Positions 8,568 through 16,577 of a stretch of 64,000 nt of DNA are shown here, piece by piece. The stretch comes from Brevibacterium picturae (GTDB taxonomy: Bacteria; Actinomycetota; Actinomycetes; Actinomycetales; Brevibacteriaceae). Position 1 is the first letter of the stretch; each line of letters opens with the position of its first letter. Below the pieces are notes generated by a model. The model ran no database searches, had not been told where the DNA came from, and saw only the letters and a list, made by a program, of their open reading frames with translations. The stretch is taken from NCBI RefSeq assembly GCF_900105045.1, contig NZ_LT629739.1, forward strand, positions 3,968,001 through 4,032,000, given 5' to 3'. The position numbers and the translations under genes were made by a program.

Positions 8568-10093
8568 CGGCGGTCGGCGTCGACATCCTGTTCCTCACCG
8601 AGCGGACGGACATGCCGCAGAGCCACCAGGCCTAGGACTGTCGCGACGACGATGGCCCCGGCGGCGACGGCGGAGGCGATGTTGACCCCGGTGGTGAAGG
8701 CTTCCTGCGCTGCTCGCACCACCTCGGCAGGGACCTCGTCGGCGACCGAGAGGGCACCGGACAGGCTGCCGGTCAGACGCTCGGCGAGCTCCGGTGAGAT
8801 GTCTGCGGGAGCGCTCATGTGGGCGGTGTAGAGGGCGGTGCTGAGGCTGCCGAGCAGGGCCACGCCGACGGCGATGCCAAGTTCTTGGACGGTCTCGGAC
8901 ATCGCGGCGGCCGATCCGGACTTCGCCGCCGGTGCCGCGCCGACGACCATGTCGGTGCCCAGCGCGGCGATCGCGCCGAGGCCGAGATAGACGAATGCGA
9001 AGCCGACCACCACCGCCACGGTGTCACCGATGCCGGCGGTGGCCAGCAGGGCATAGCCGATCACCGACACGCCAAGGGTCGCGGACATCACCACGCCCGG
9101 TCGCACCCGCCGGGCGACGACGGGCGCGCCGATGGCGGCGGCGAACATTGCCAAGGCCGGTGGTCCCATCCACAGACCCGCGGCGAATGGGGTGAGGCCC
9201 TCGACGAGCTGGAGATACTGAGTGACCAGGTACATGGTGCCGCCGACCCCGATGAGCCCGATCAGCAGCACGGCCAGTGCCGCGGAGAAGGCCCGGTTGG
9301 TGAACAACGTGACGTCCAACAACGGGGATGCCAGACGCCGCTGTCGGCGCACGAACACCACCCCCGCGACCGCACCGACGACGACGAGGACCGCTGTGCT
9401 CGCATCCACGCCGTCGGCGGCGGCGTGCTTGATGGCGTAGATGCCCGGCAGGATCGCGGCCAGGGACAGGGCGACACTGACCAGGTCCAGTTGCCCGGCC
9501 TGCGGGTCGGCGTACTCGGGCAGCACGACCCTCGCGCCGACCAGGACGACGATCGCGATGGGGACCGCGAGCAGGAACGCCGCACCCCACCAGAACGCGT
9601 CGACCAGCGCGCCACCGATAACGGGGCCGGCGGCCATCCCCAGGGCGAACATCGTCGCCCACACCCCGATCGCAACAGCACGCTGCCGCACGTCTTCGAA
9701 CATGTTGGAGATCAACGACAGGGTCGAGGGCATCAGTGTGGCACCGGCGATCCCGAGCAGGGCGCGGGCGGCGATCAGCAGCTCGGCGCTGGGGACGAAG
9801 GCTGCGAACACCGACGCGGCCGCGAACGCCGTCATGCCGATCAGGAGCAGGCGGCGTCTGCCGATGCGATCGCCCAAGGTCCCCATGGTGATGAGGAACC
9901 CGGCGATGAGGAACCCGTAGGCGTCCATGATCCATAGCGTCTGCGTCGCCGATGGGTCGAGGGCTGCGGACATGCTCGGCAGCACCAGATACAGCGCGGT
10001 GACATCCAGGCCCAGCAGCACCGTTGGCAGCGCCAGCAGGCCCAGGCCCGTCCACTCGCGCGCTCCCGCGCGCTGGGTTGCGATCTCTGTCAT
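8564..10093 (-). CDS. MFS drug exporter, DHA2 (14-TMS) family
   Basis: A 509-residue exporter of the QacA/EmrB/LfrA type. GLDVTALYLVLPSM is the motif D1 region in TMS1, TLGDRIGRRRLLLIG is motif A, and GPVIGGALVDAFWW is motif C in TMS5. The start is the ATG of MTEIATQRAG, preceded by an AGGAGGA-like ribosome site (minus strand, about 10,098-10,104). First gene of a two-gene operon with a TetR repressor. Expected to export cationic or lipophilic toxic compounds; the exact drugs cannot be told. Confidence 0.9.
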   Translation of the reverse strand: MTEIATQRAGAREWTGLGLLALPTVLLGLDVTALYLVLPSMSAALDPSATQTLWIMDAYGFLIAGFLITMGTLGDRIGRRRLLLIGMTAFAAASVFAAFVPSAELLIAARALLGIAGATLMPSTLSLISNMFEDVRQRAVAIGVWATMFALGMAAGPVIGGALVDAFWWGAAFLLAVPIAIVVLVGARVVLPEYADPQAGQLDLVSVALSLAAILPGIYAIKHAAADGVDASTAVLVVVGAVAGVVFVRRQRRLASPLLDVTLFTNRAFSAALAVLLIGLIGVGGTMYLVTQYLQLVEGLTPFAAGLWMGPPALAMFAAAIGAPVVARRVRPGVVMSATLGVSVIGYALLATAGIGDTVAVVVGFAFVYLGLGAIAALGTDMVVGAAPAAKSGSAAAMSETVQELGIAVGVALLGSLSTALYTAHMSAPADISPELAERLTGSLSGALSVADEVPAEVVRAAQEAFTTGVNIASAVAAGAIVVATVLGLVALRHVRPLGEEQDVDADRR

Positions 10094-10117
10094 GACATCC
10101 TCCTCCGAAGTGGGTAC

Positions 10118-10150
10118 TTGAACGATAGTACAAGTAGAACTATCGTTCAA
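10118..10150. promoter_or_regulatory. TetR operator upstream of MFS-TetR operon
   Basis: TTGAACGATAGT-n9-ACTATCGTTCAA is a perfect 12-bp inverted repeat with a 9-bp spacer. It lies 25 bases before the exporter start. TACTTG (10,115-10,120) and CAAGTA (10,131-10,136) form a second, interleaved repeat. TTGAAC and TACTAT on the minus strand could be promoter elements inside the operator, though their spacing is short. Confidence 0.75.
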
Positions 10151-10265
10151 ACACGTCCGGGAAGGGTATCAAGCGCCTGGCGTGCCCGTGTCCGTACGAT
10201 CCGCCAACGGTTCGAGCCCCCGACGGATCCTGGGTGTAGGTTCTCGCCCTTGCTGGCGGGTGCTA

Positions 10266-11549
10266 CTAGTGATTCTTCCGGCTGTCGTAGGCGGAAGTTG
10301 AGCGTGGTGATGCTGGGGTCGGAGAGCCAGTGTCGTGGCCCGCGAGAGGTGAGCGATGTCCCGGATCAGCGGTCCGTGTTCGTCCCAGTGCTGAGAGTGC
10401 GATGGCGAGGATGGCGAGTGCCGCGGCGATCCAGGCCACATTGGCGGCTCCGACCGTCTCGATGCCGACCGCGCCGACGAGTCCCGATGCACCGATGGCG
10501 AGGTAAAGGACGGCCTGGTTCAACGACAGCACGACCGAGGCCCTGTCGGGGTCGTGCGAGATGAGACGGTGCTGCTGTGGGGTGGTGATGGCGAAGGCTG
10601 CGATGCCGTAGAACCCGATTGCGGCCAGCGACCAGGCGAAGACGGTGTGGGTGACGGTGATGATGGCGAAGCTGAGGATCAGCCACAGCAACGCGAAGAG
10701 CACCACCGAGGTACCGCCGTACCGGTCAACCAGGCGTCCCGCGACGAGATTGCCGAGGGCACCGGTGACGCCCAATATGGTCATCAATAGCCCGAGCCGG
10801 ACCCCGTCGCCACCAGTCGCCGGGGCGAAGATCGCGCCGATGTAGGTGTAGGGGATGTAGACGGCAGTGAAGGCCACCAAAGTGGTCGCCAGCAACGCGA
10901 GCACGCGGCGGTCGCGCAGTGGTGCCAGTCGCTGTCGTAGCCCCCCAGTGTCCGCGGCACCGACGGAACGAGGGATGAGTACCGCCACGCCGGTTATGCC
11001 GAGTGCGGCGATACCTGCCGCCAGCCACATCGTGATCCGCCAGCCGTACAGCGCGCCAATCGCGGTGCCCGCCGGTGCGCCGAAGGCGACCGCGAAGGTG
11101 AAACCGGTCACCACTGCTGCGATCGCCCGTCCGCCAGCTTCCTTGGAGACCAACCCTGCGGCGGTGACCGACGCGTTGGGGATGAACAGGCCGGTGCCCA
11201 CGGCCGCGACGATCTGCCCGGCGAGCAAGAACCCGAAGGTCGGTGCCAGGGCAGTGGCCACGGCACCGAACAGGTACACGGCACCAGCGGTGACCAGTAC
11301 GTGCTTGCGGGGCCACATCGCTGTGACCGTGGTCATGATCGGCGCGGCGAGGGCGCAGGTGAGAGCGAAGACGGTCACCACCTGTCCCGCCGCGCCGTAA
11401 CTCAGGGCAAAGTCAGCGGCGAGCAGCGGGATCAGGCCGGCCAGGACGAATTCGCCGGTGCCGATGACGAACACGCCCAGGGCGAGTACGAACACCCCGG
11501 CGGGAAGCCGTTGGGTTCTGCTCGCGGTCTTCTGTCCGGTCTCTTCCAT
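10266..11549 (-). CDS. MFS exporter, DHA1 (12-TMS, AraJ/Cml-like) family
   Basis: A 427-residue 12-TMS transporter. FVIGTGEFVLAGLIPLLAAD is the typical first helix of the AraJ/YdhP/chloramphenicol-exporter group, and APIMTTVTAMWPRKHVLV sits at the motif A position. The ATG of MEETGQKTA is chosen because the longer reading runs back through the operator. The last about 45 residues are polar, Pro/Ser-rich and not typical of the family. Divergent from a TetR regulator with a 16-bp imperfect palindrome between them, so induction by its own substrate is expected. Confidence 0.88.
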   Translation of the reverse strand: MEETGQKTASRTQRLPAGVFVLALGVFVIGTGEFVLAGLIPLLAADFALSYGAAGQVVTVFALTCALAAPIMTTVTAMWPRKHVLVTAGAVYLFGAVATALAPTFGFLLAGQIVAAVGTGLFIPNASVTAAGLVSKEAGGRAIAAVVTGFTFAVAFGAPAGTAIGALYGWRITMWLAAGIAALGITGVAVLIPRSVGAADTGGLRQRLAPLRDRRVLALLATTLVAFTAVYIPYTYIGAIFAPATGGDGVRLGLLMTILGVTGALGNLVAGRLVDRYGGTSVVLFALLWLILSFAIITVTHTVFAWSLAAIGFYGIAAFAITTPQQHRLISHDPDRASVVLSLNQAVLYLAIGASGLVGAVGIETVGAANVAWIAAALAILAIALSALGRTRTADPGHRSPLAGHDTGSPTPASPRSTSAYDSRKNH

Positions 11550-11575
11550 GGGTGGTGCTCGCTTCCTGATTGAAC

Positions 11576-11618
11576 GGAACTGGTCGGTACCGTATTCATA
11601 AAGGTACTGACCGGTTCC
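11576..11618. promoter_or_regulatory. TetR operator in MFS/TetR divergent region
   Basis: GGAACTGGTCGGTACC (11,576-11,591) and GGTACTGACCGGTTCC (11,603-11,618) are inverted repeats matching at 14 of 16 positions with an 11-bp spacer. They lie between the starts of the exporter (11,549) and the regulator (11,651), so both promoters could be controlled. Confidence 0.7.
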
Positions 11619-11650
11619 ATCTGGAGTCAAGTGGCACTACACTGGTGGGT

Positions 11651-12319
11651 ATGGCGGTCCAAGCGCGACAGAGACTCCTGGCGGCGGCCGGGGAGCTGTT
11701 CTACTCCGAGGGTGTGCGAGCGGTCGGCCTCGAGCGGCTCCTGGAGGAGTCCGGCGTTGGCCGGGCGTCGTTCTACCGACACTTCGCAGGCAAGGACGAA
11801 CTCGTCGCGGCGATGCTCGACGACTACGACGCCGAATACCGCACCTGGCTGCGGGCGCGGGTCGGTGAACTGGGCCATGAACCGTTAGCGGTGTTCGATG
11901 CGGTCGCCGAGCGCGCGGAATCAACAGCGTTCAGGGGGTGCGCCTTCATCAACACCATGGCCGAAATCACCGACCCAGCTGACCCGATTCACACCCGCGC
12001 CGCCGCACACAAAGCCGCCGTGACCGACTACCTCGCAGAGCTGTTGACCTCGGCAGATGCGAAATCGGCCGACCGTCTCGCACGCCGGTGGATGCTGTTG
12101 CTCGACGGTGCCGTCGTGACCGCGAGCTACTTGAAGAATGTCCACGCCTTCGCAGAAGCCAAGTCCATCGCCAGAGCCGATCTCGCCGCGCAGTCACCGA
12201 AGCCGCCGCATCACGCCAGTGACGGCACGGGTGATCGCTCGAGGCGGCGAGGGGCCGTGAGTGCCCCCGAAGTGCACACGTGTCGTGCCACCCCTGGAAC
12301 GTCCTTCAAGAGTGAGTGA
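11651..12319 (+). CDS. TetR-family transcriptional regulator
   Basis: A 222-residue TetR protein with ARQRLLAAAGELFYSEGVRA as helix 1 and GVGRASFYRHFAGKDELVAA as the HTH. FRGCAFINTMAE in the ligand domain is shared with the regulator at 7.1-7.7 kb. The ATG opening MAVQARQ is preferred; the earlier in-frame ATG would read through the operator. The C-terminal about 40 residues are basic and low in complexity, so the original stop may have been lost. Expected repressor of the divergent DHA1 exporter. Confidence 0.87.
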   Translation: MAVQARQRLLAAAGELFYSEGVRAVGLERLLEESGVGRASFYRHFAGKDELVAAMLDDYDAEYRTWLRARVGELGHEPLAVFDAVAERAESTAFRGCAFINTMAEITDPADPIHTRAAAHKAAVTDYLAELLTSADAKSADRLARRWMLLLDGAVVTASYLKNVHAFAEAKSIARADLAAQSPKPPHHASDGTGDRSRRRGAVSAPEVHTCRATPGTSFKSE

Positions 12320-12341
12320 TTCAGGTCTCGTGCAAGATCCG

Positions 12342-12797
12342 TCAGGGCTTCTGCACGCGGGTGGTGTCGACGTCGAGCACCGCGCCGTCGGTGCCCGTCG
12401 GTACGAGGTCAGGCACGGTCGCGCCGTGTCGGTCGATGAGGGTGGAGTGGGCTTCGCCGGGGGCAAAACCATGGCGTTGTCCCCACTGGCGTAGCGAGAC
12501 GACGACGGGGAAGAGGTCGCGGCCGGCGTCGGTGAGCACGTACTCCTGACGCCGACCCGACGCGGCGGTGAGCCGGGCCAGGAGCCCATGGGCAGTGAGC
12601 TTGCGGAGTCGGTCGGTGAGGATGTTGCGGGCGATGCCGGTGCGGCGTTGGAACTCGGTGAACGACCGTGCCCCGTCCATCGCGTCGCGGATGACGAGAA
12701 GACTCCACCGGTCACCGACGAGATCCAGCGTGCGGGCGACCGGGCACTCCGGGTCGGTCCAGCCGGCGTCCGGCGCGCGGCTGATAGGGATCGACAT
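12342..12797 (-). CDS. HxlR-family winged-helix regulator
   Basis: A 151-residue HxlR protein. CPVARTLDLVGDRWSLLVI contains the near N-terminal Cys that redox- or aldehyde-sensing members use, and FTEFQRRTGIARNILTDRL is the HTH. GLLARLTAASGRRQEYVLT is the wing. The ATG of MSIPISRAP is favoured over an earlier ATG. Divergent from an MFS exporter 83 bases away. Its C-terminus ends 22 bases from the 3' end of the TetR gene, so the two genes converge. It probably controls the exporter and itself. Confidence 0.88.
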   Translation of the reverse strand: MSIPISRAPDAGWTDPECPVARTLDLVGDRWSLLVIRDAMDGARSFTEFQRRTGIARNILTDRLRKLTAHGLLARLTAASGRRQEYVLTDAGRDLFPVVVSLRQWGQRHGFAPGEAHSTLIDRHGATVPDLVPTGTDGAVLDVDTTRVQKP

Positions 12798-12880
12798 GAT
12801 ACCTCCAGATGAGTTGCGGATTGCCACCATTATGTCTAACCTCAAGAAGAGTTGCAATATGCTACTGATTGGAGGATGGG

Positions 12881-14086
12881 ATGGGTGTGGGGCGACGGCT
12901 GCTGTTGGCGGTGGTGTGTGGTGTCGCGGTCTCGAGCATCTACGCCGCTCAGCCGATGTTGGAGCCGATGGGCCGCGATCTTCGTCTCCCAGCAGAGCTC
13001 ACCGGGTGGATCGTCGCGACGGGCCAGTTGGGCTACCTGGCGGGACTGGTGCTCTTGGTGCCGCTGGGCGACCTGCTCGACCGCAGACGCTTGATCGCCG
13101 CGCACCTCGGACTGGTGGCGGCCGGGCTGGCCGTCACCGCGGCAGCACCGGTCGCCTGGGTGGCGTTTAGCGGACTCGCCGTCGCGGGCGTGTTCGCGGT
13201 CGTCGTACAGACCACCGTGGCCTATGCCGCAGCAGTCTCAATGTCTGGCGATCATGGCAAGAACATCGGGGTCGTGACCTCGGGCGTGGTCATCGGCATC
13301 CTGGGCGCACGGGTTCTCGCCGGCTGGCTGGGCCAGGTGTGGGGCTGGCGCAGCGTCTACATCGTTCTCGCGGTGCTCGCGCTTGGACTCGCCGTCTGCG
13401 TCCTGGCCGCGCTGCCCTCGGACGAACGCAGTCAACGCACGGCGACCTACGGGCGACTCGTCGCGTCACTGGGCAGATTGTTCCGGGAGCGCCTGTTCGT
13501 CACCCGTGGCCTCATCGCCTTCTTCCTCTTCGCCTCCTTCGGCACCCTCTGGAGCGGCATGGCGCTACCCCTGGCTGGTGAGCCGTGGCACTTGAGCGAG
13601 GCCGAGATCGGACTGTTCGGCATCGCCGGGCTCGCCGGCGCACTGGGTGCCGCCCGATCTGGCCGCTGGGCCGACGCCGGGCACACCAGCCGGATTGGCG
13701 GCATCGCACTCGTCCTTCTGCTCGGCTCCTGGTTCGCGATCGGACAACTCGACTGGTCGCTGCTGCTGCTGATTCTCGGTGTGATCGTGCTCGACTTCGC
13801 CGTCCAGGCCGTCCACGTCAGCAATCAGCACCTTCTCACCTCGGCGAATCCCGATCGCACGAGCAGCGTGATCGGCGGCTACATGGTCTTCTACTCCCTC
13901 GGCTCCGCCCTCGGTGCAGCCGCCACCACGGTCATATTCGCGTCCGCAGGATGGGCCGCCTCCAGCCTGCTCGGAGCAGCCTTCGCCTTCGGTGCCCTCG
14001 CCGTATGGGCGATCGACCGGCAGCTTCCCACGCACAGCATGCCTGCTCCTGCCGGTGCGCGGTCGCGGCCACCGGCGAGCCGCTGA
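12881..14086 (+). CDS. MFS exporter, DHA1-like (12 TMS)
   Basis: A 401-residue major facilitator. YAAQPMLEPMGRDLRLP follows TMS1, and LLVPLGDLLDRRRLIAAH is motif A. GGAGG at 12,871-12,875 sits five bases before the ATG and decides the start; a TTG four codons earlier would overlap that site. The protein resembles the YnfM/inner-membrane arabinose-exporter-like subgroup. The regulator next door is HxlR type, suggesting induction by an electrophile or aldehyde, but that is inference. Confidence 0.85.
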   Translation: MGVGRRLLLAVVCGVAVSSIYAAQPMLEPMGRDLRLPAELTGWIVATGQLGYLAGLVLLVPLGDLLDRRRLIAAHLGLVAAGLAVTAAAPVAWVAFSGLAVAGVFAVVVQTTVAYAAAVSMSGDHGKNIGVVTSGVVIGILGARVLAGWLGQVWGWRSVYIVLAVLALGLAVCVLAALPSDERSQRTATYGRLVASLGRLFRERLFVTRGLIAFFLFASFGTLWSGMALPLAGEPWHLSEAEIGLFGIAGLAGALGAARSGRWADAGHTSRIGGIALVLLLGSWFAIGQLDWSLLLLILGVIVLDFAVQAVHVSNQHLLTSANPDRTSSVIGGYMVFYSLGSALGAAATTVIFASAGWAASSLLGAAFAFGALAVWAIDRQLPTHSMPAPAGARSRPPASR

Positions 14087-14271
14087 ACCGAGGGCCGGCC
14101 AGACCTTCACGGAATCCATATTCCTCGCTCGACTCCGTGTCGATGCCGACGGCTGGACCCTACCGATCGGCGACGGAAGCCGAGCAGTCCACACTGAACA
14201 CGGGATCGCCATACCAACCATGGGGCGGTCAGACTCACCCGTACCAACGATCTCGACGTACCGTTAACCGT

Positions 14272-14352
14272 ATGAGCGACTCCGACCGACAGATAAGACC
14301 GTTGCGTATCGACGTCGCTCAGGACGAGCTGGACGACCTCCATGAACGGTAA
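14272..14352 (+). pseudogene. N-terminal stub of an epoxide-hydrolase-type gene
   Basis: A 26-codon frame containing QIRPLRIDVAQDELDDLHER, the start of the epoxide hydrolase N-terminal (EHN) domain, which normally continues with a LARTRWP-like helix. Here a stop follows at once and no alpha/beta hydrolase body is found. The stub ends about 100 bases before the arginase-family gene, so the rest was probably lost when that gene arrived. Confidence 0.55.
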
Positions 14353-14456
14353 GACCATCGGCATTCGGGACGCCTCCGGTGTGAGCGCAGGAGGTGGAGG
14401 CTCTTCTCGCGCAGTCAAGGTTGAGCGCCGGTCCGCTGTCCCATTATCCTGGGGCT

Positions 14457-15377
14457 ATGTTCTCTGTGGAGTTGATCGGTGTCCTCTTCGATGGCTATGG
14501 CCGGGAAGGACATCAGGCTGGTGCGGCCGAGGCGCTGCGCGAGGCAGGCCTCATTGCTTCACTGGCGGGACACCAGCTGGTCGAGAGTCATGGGCTGACG
14601 CTGCCCGCCTCCACCCCTGATCGCGGTCCGGAGACTTCGTTGATCAACGAGCCCGCGCTGCTGGCCATGACCGAGCAGGTCGGCGACCGCGTCGCGACCG
14701 CGGTAGCGGCCGGACGCTTTCCCCTGGTGTACGGCGCTGACTGCACCACCCTGCTGGGCACGATCCCGGCGCTGCACAGGGAGCAACCTGTGGGTCTGCT
14801 ATTCGTGGACGGACACGAGGACACGATGCCGCTGGACGTCTCCGAGGACGGCGAGGCAGCCAACTCCGAGATCGGCCTCCTGCTCGGGCTGACCGGACGC
14901 CTGCTGTGCGGCCGGTTGGCTGAGCGGCTGCCGGCGCTCGAACGCGATGAGCTGGCGATGCTCGGCCCGCGTGACGCCGCGTGGCGTAAGCAGTTCAACG
15001 TCGGCTCGCTGCGCGATGTCGGGGTGTGGATGCGCGACTGGCGCGAGGTCGCCGCCGAACCCGAAACCGCCGGAGCCCGGGCGGTGACGTACCTGCAGCA
15101 AGGGCCGCGGAGATGGTGGTTGCACGTCGACCTCGACGTCCTGGACCCCGACGTGTTCTCTGCTCAGGGCCTGCCCGACGTCGATGACGAACCGGACGGC
15201 CTGACCTGGCACCAGCTCACGGCCGCAGTCTGCGCTGCCGTCGCCCGCGGGGGGTGCCTCGGGATGAGTGTGGCCATCTACGACCCGGACCAGGACCCAG
15301 ACCGATCCGACGCCCCCCGCATCCTCCGCTTCCTCAGCGACGCCATAGCCGCAGTACCCGCGGCCATGTCTCGCTGA
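14457..15377 (+). CDS. Arginase/agmatinase/formimidoglutamase-family (ureohydrolase) protein
   Basis: A 306-residue ureohydrolase-fold protein. The binuclear Mn site is recognisable in FVDGHEDT (DxHxD, about residue 120) and HVDLDVLDPD (DxD, about residue 223). The upstream GGDHS motif, which supplies a metal His, is here YGADCTTLLG with Cys in place of His. Related actinobacterial members with GGDC exist by my recollection, so this may be a variant rather than a dead enzyme. The start is the ATG of MFSVELIGVL. Substrate (arginine, agmatine, formiminoglutamate or other guanidine) cannot be assigned. Convergent with the CGNR regulator. Confidence 0.82.
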   Translation: MFSVELIGVLFDGYGREGHQAGAAEALREAGLIASLAGHQLVESHGLTLPASTPDRGPETSLINEPALLAMTEQVGDRVATAVAAGRFPLVYGADCTTLLGTIPALHREQPVGLLFVDGHEDTMPLDVSEDGEAANSEIGLLLGLTGRLLCGRLAERLPALERDELAMLGPRDAAWRKQFNVGSLRDVGVWMRDWREVAAEPETAGARAVTYLQQGPRRWWLHVDLDVLDPDVFSAQGLPDVDDEPDGLTWHQLTAAVCAAVARGGCLGMSVAIYDPDQDPDRSDAPRILRFLSDAIAAVPAAMSR

Positions 15378-15432
15378 GAGCGCCCGAATCGGGAACACGT
15401 GTGGCAGCTCGATTCGAGCGATGGTCGGCTGG

Positions 15433-16002
15433 TCACGGGTGAGCAGCGCGGAAGCGCTCGGCCTTGGCCTGGTTGCCGCAGGTCTTCATGCTGCACCAGC
15501 GGCGACGGCGGCCGCGCGAGCTGTCGAGAAAGAACCAGCCGCAGCGGTCGCAGGCGCGCACGCCTCGCGATGGCGGATTGAGCACGAGCCCGATGGCGCG
15601 CAGCGCCAGGATGGCGAACACGCCCTCGGCAGCCAGTGGCGTCATGGAACCGTCGGGATTCACGGTGAGGCCGTTGATGCCGCGGCGGGCGGTGGCCAGC
15701 AGGCTGCTCAAGGCGTCCGTGGGGATCGTATGGCCGTCGCTGTGCGCGTCGAAGACCGTCCAGAAAAGGCCACGCAGCGCGCGAGCCTCGTCGAGCGCGG
15801 CCTCGGGATCAGCGAAGAGGCTGTCCGGATCGTCGGACGCAGGCAACAGATGCGTCCTGTCAAGCCAGGTGGCGAGTGCGTCGACGTCCGTAAGCAGATC
15901 CGCACCGAGTTCGGGTGTACGGCGGTAGACAGTGTTGGCGAAGTCCAGTGTGAGATCTCCGGCGATGAAGTGGTCATCGACCCATTCGGTGGTGGCCGTC
16001 AC
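15433..16002 (-). CDS. ABATE/CGNR zinc-finger putative regulator
   Basis: A 189-residue protein with an N-terminal ABATE region (AGDLTLDFANTVYRR, residues 12-26) and a C-terminal CGNR zinc finger: CDRCGWFFLD and RRRWCSMKTCGNQAKAERF give four Cys in CxxC-x(n)-CxxxC spacing with the CGNR tetrapeptide. These proteins are thought to be stress-related transcription factors. It is the last gene of a three-gene operon; its start overlaps the stop of the GNAT gene by 4 bases. It may autoregulate the operon. Confidence 0.9.
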   Translation of the reverse strand: MTATTEWVDDHFIAGDLTLDFANTVYRRTPELGADLLTDVDALATWLDRTHLLPASDDPDSLFADPEAALDEARALRGLFWTVFDAHSDGHTIPTDALSSLLATARRGINGLTVNPDGSMTPLAAEGVFAILALRAIGLVLNPPSRGVRACDRCGWFFLDSSRGRRRRWCSMKTCGNQAKAERFRAAHP

Positions 16003-16577
16003 GGGAGGCGATACCTCATGACGGGCCGGTCGCGCTTGGGCCGAGCGACCTCCGTGAACCCCGCGACGGTGAACGCGCTGGCGATGCCCGTCATCGCCGT
16101 GTCCGGACCAGCCGGCCGGCCTGGGGGAGGCTCGACGGGGTGAGCCTCGACCGTGCGTGTCCGAGAGGTCTCGGCGAGGTAGTCACAGACGGCGGTGATC
16201 CACGCGGGCAACAGCCCTTCGCTGCGGTACTCCTTCTTGATGAGCAGGCAGGTCAATGAGACGACGGGCTCGTCATCGACCGGTTTCAGCAGGGTTGAGC
16301 GCTGCATACGTGGGAAGTCCGAGCGATCTCCGAAGGCGCACCATGCCATCGGCTCGGCATCGAGATACCCCACGACGCCCGGCGGCGTATCGCGCTCGGC
16401 AAGGGCACGCATGGCAGCCTTGTTGCCCTCGTCCTTGTAATCCATCCATTCGTCGATGCTCAGCCGCCAGTGCATACACCAGCAGCCGCGAGCACCGCCG
16501 CGTGCGCCCATGACGGTCTCGAAGTCCGCCCAGGTGCCCCGGGTCAGCGGTCTCACTGTCAGTTCTCCTGTGCTCAC
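15999..16577 (-). CDS. GNAT-family N-acetyltransferase
   Basis: A 192-residue GNAT protein. RGCWCMHWR near residue 30 and PVVSLTCLLIKKEYRSEGLL (about 103-122) represent the strand-4 region and the acetyl-CoA loop; the loop is degenerate (RSEGLL instead of RGxGxG/A). GIASAFTVAGFTEVAR is the closing segment, typical of a YitI-like subgroup. Four-base overlaps on both sides couple it with the hydrolase upstream and the CGNR gene downstream. Acceptor substrate unknown. Confidence 0.82.
   Translation of the reverse strand: MSTGELTVRPLTRGTWADFETVMGARGGARGCWCMHWRLSIDEWMDYKDEGNKAAMRALAERDTPPGVVGYLDAEPMAWCAFGDRSDFPRMQRSTLLKPVDDEPVVSLTCLLIKKEYRSEGLLPAWITAVCDYLAETSRTRTVEAHPVEPPPGRPAGPDTAMTGIASAFTVAGFTEVARPKRDRPVMRYRLP

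Noticed and set aside
8819..9937. Long plus-strand frame opposite the DHA2 exporter
   Set aside because: The translation is a Gly/Asp/His/Gln-rich shadow of transmembrane codons; the minus-strand exporter is clearly real.
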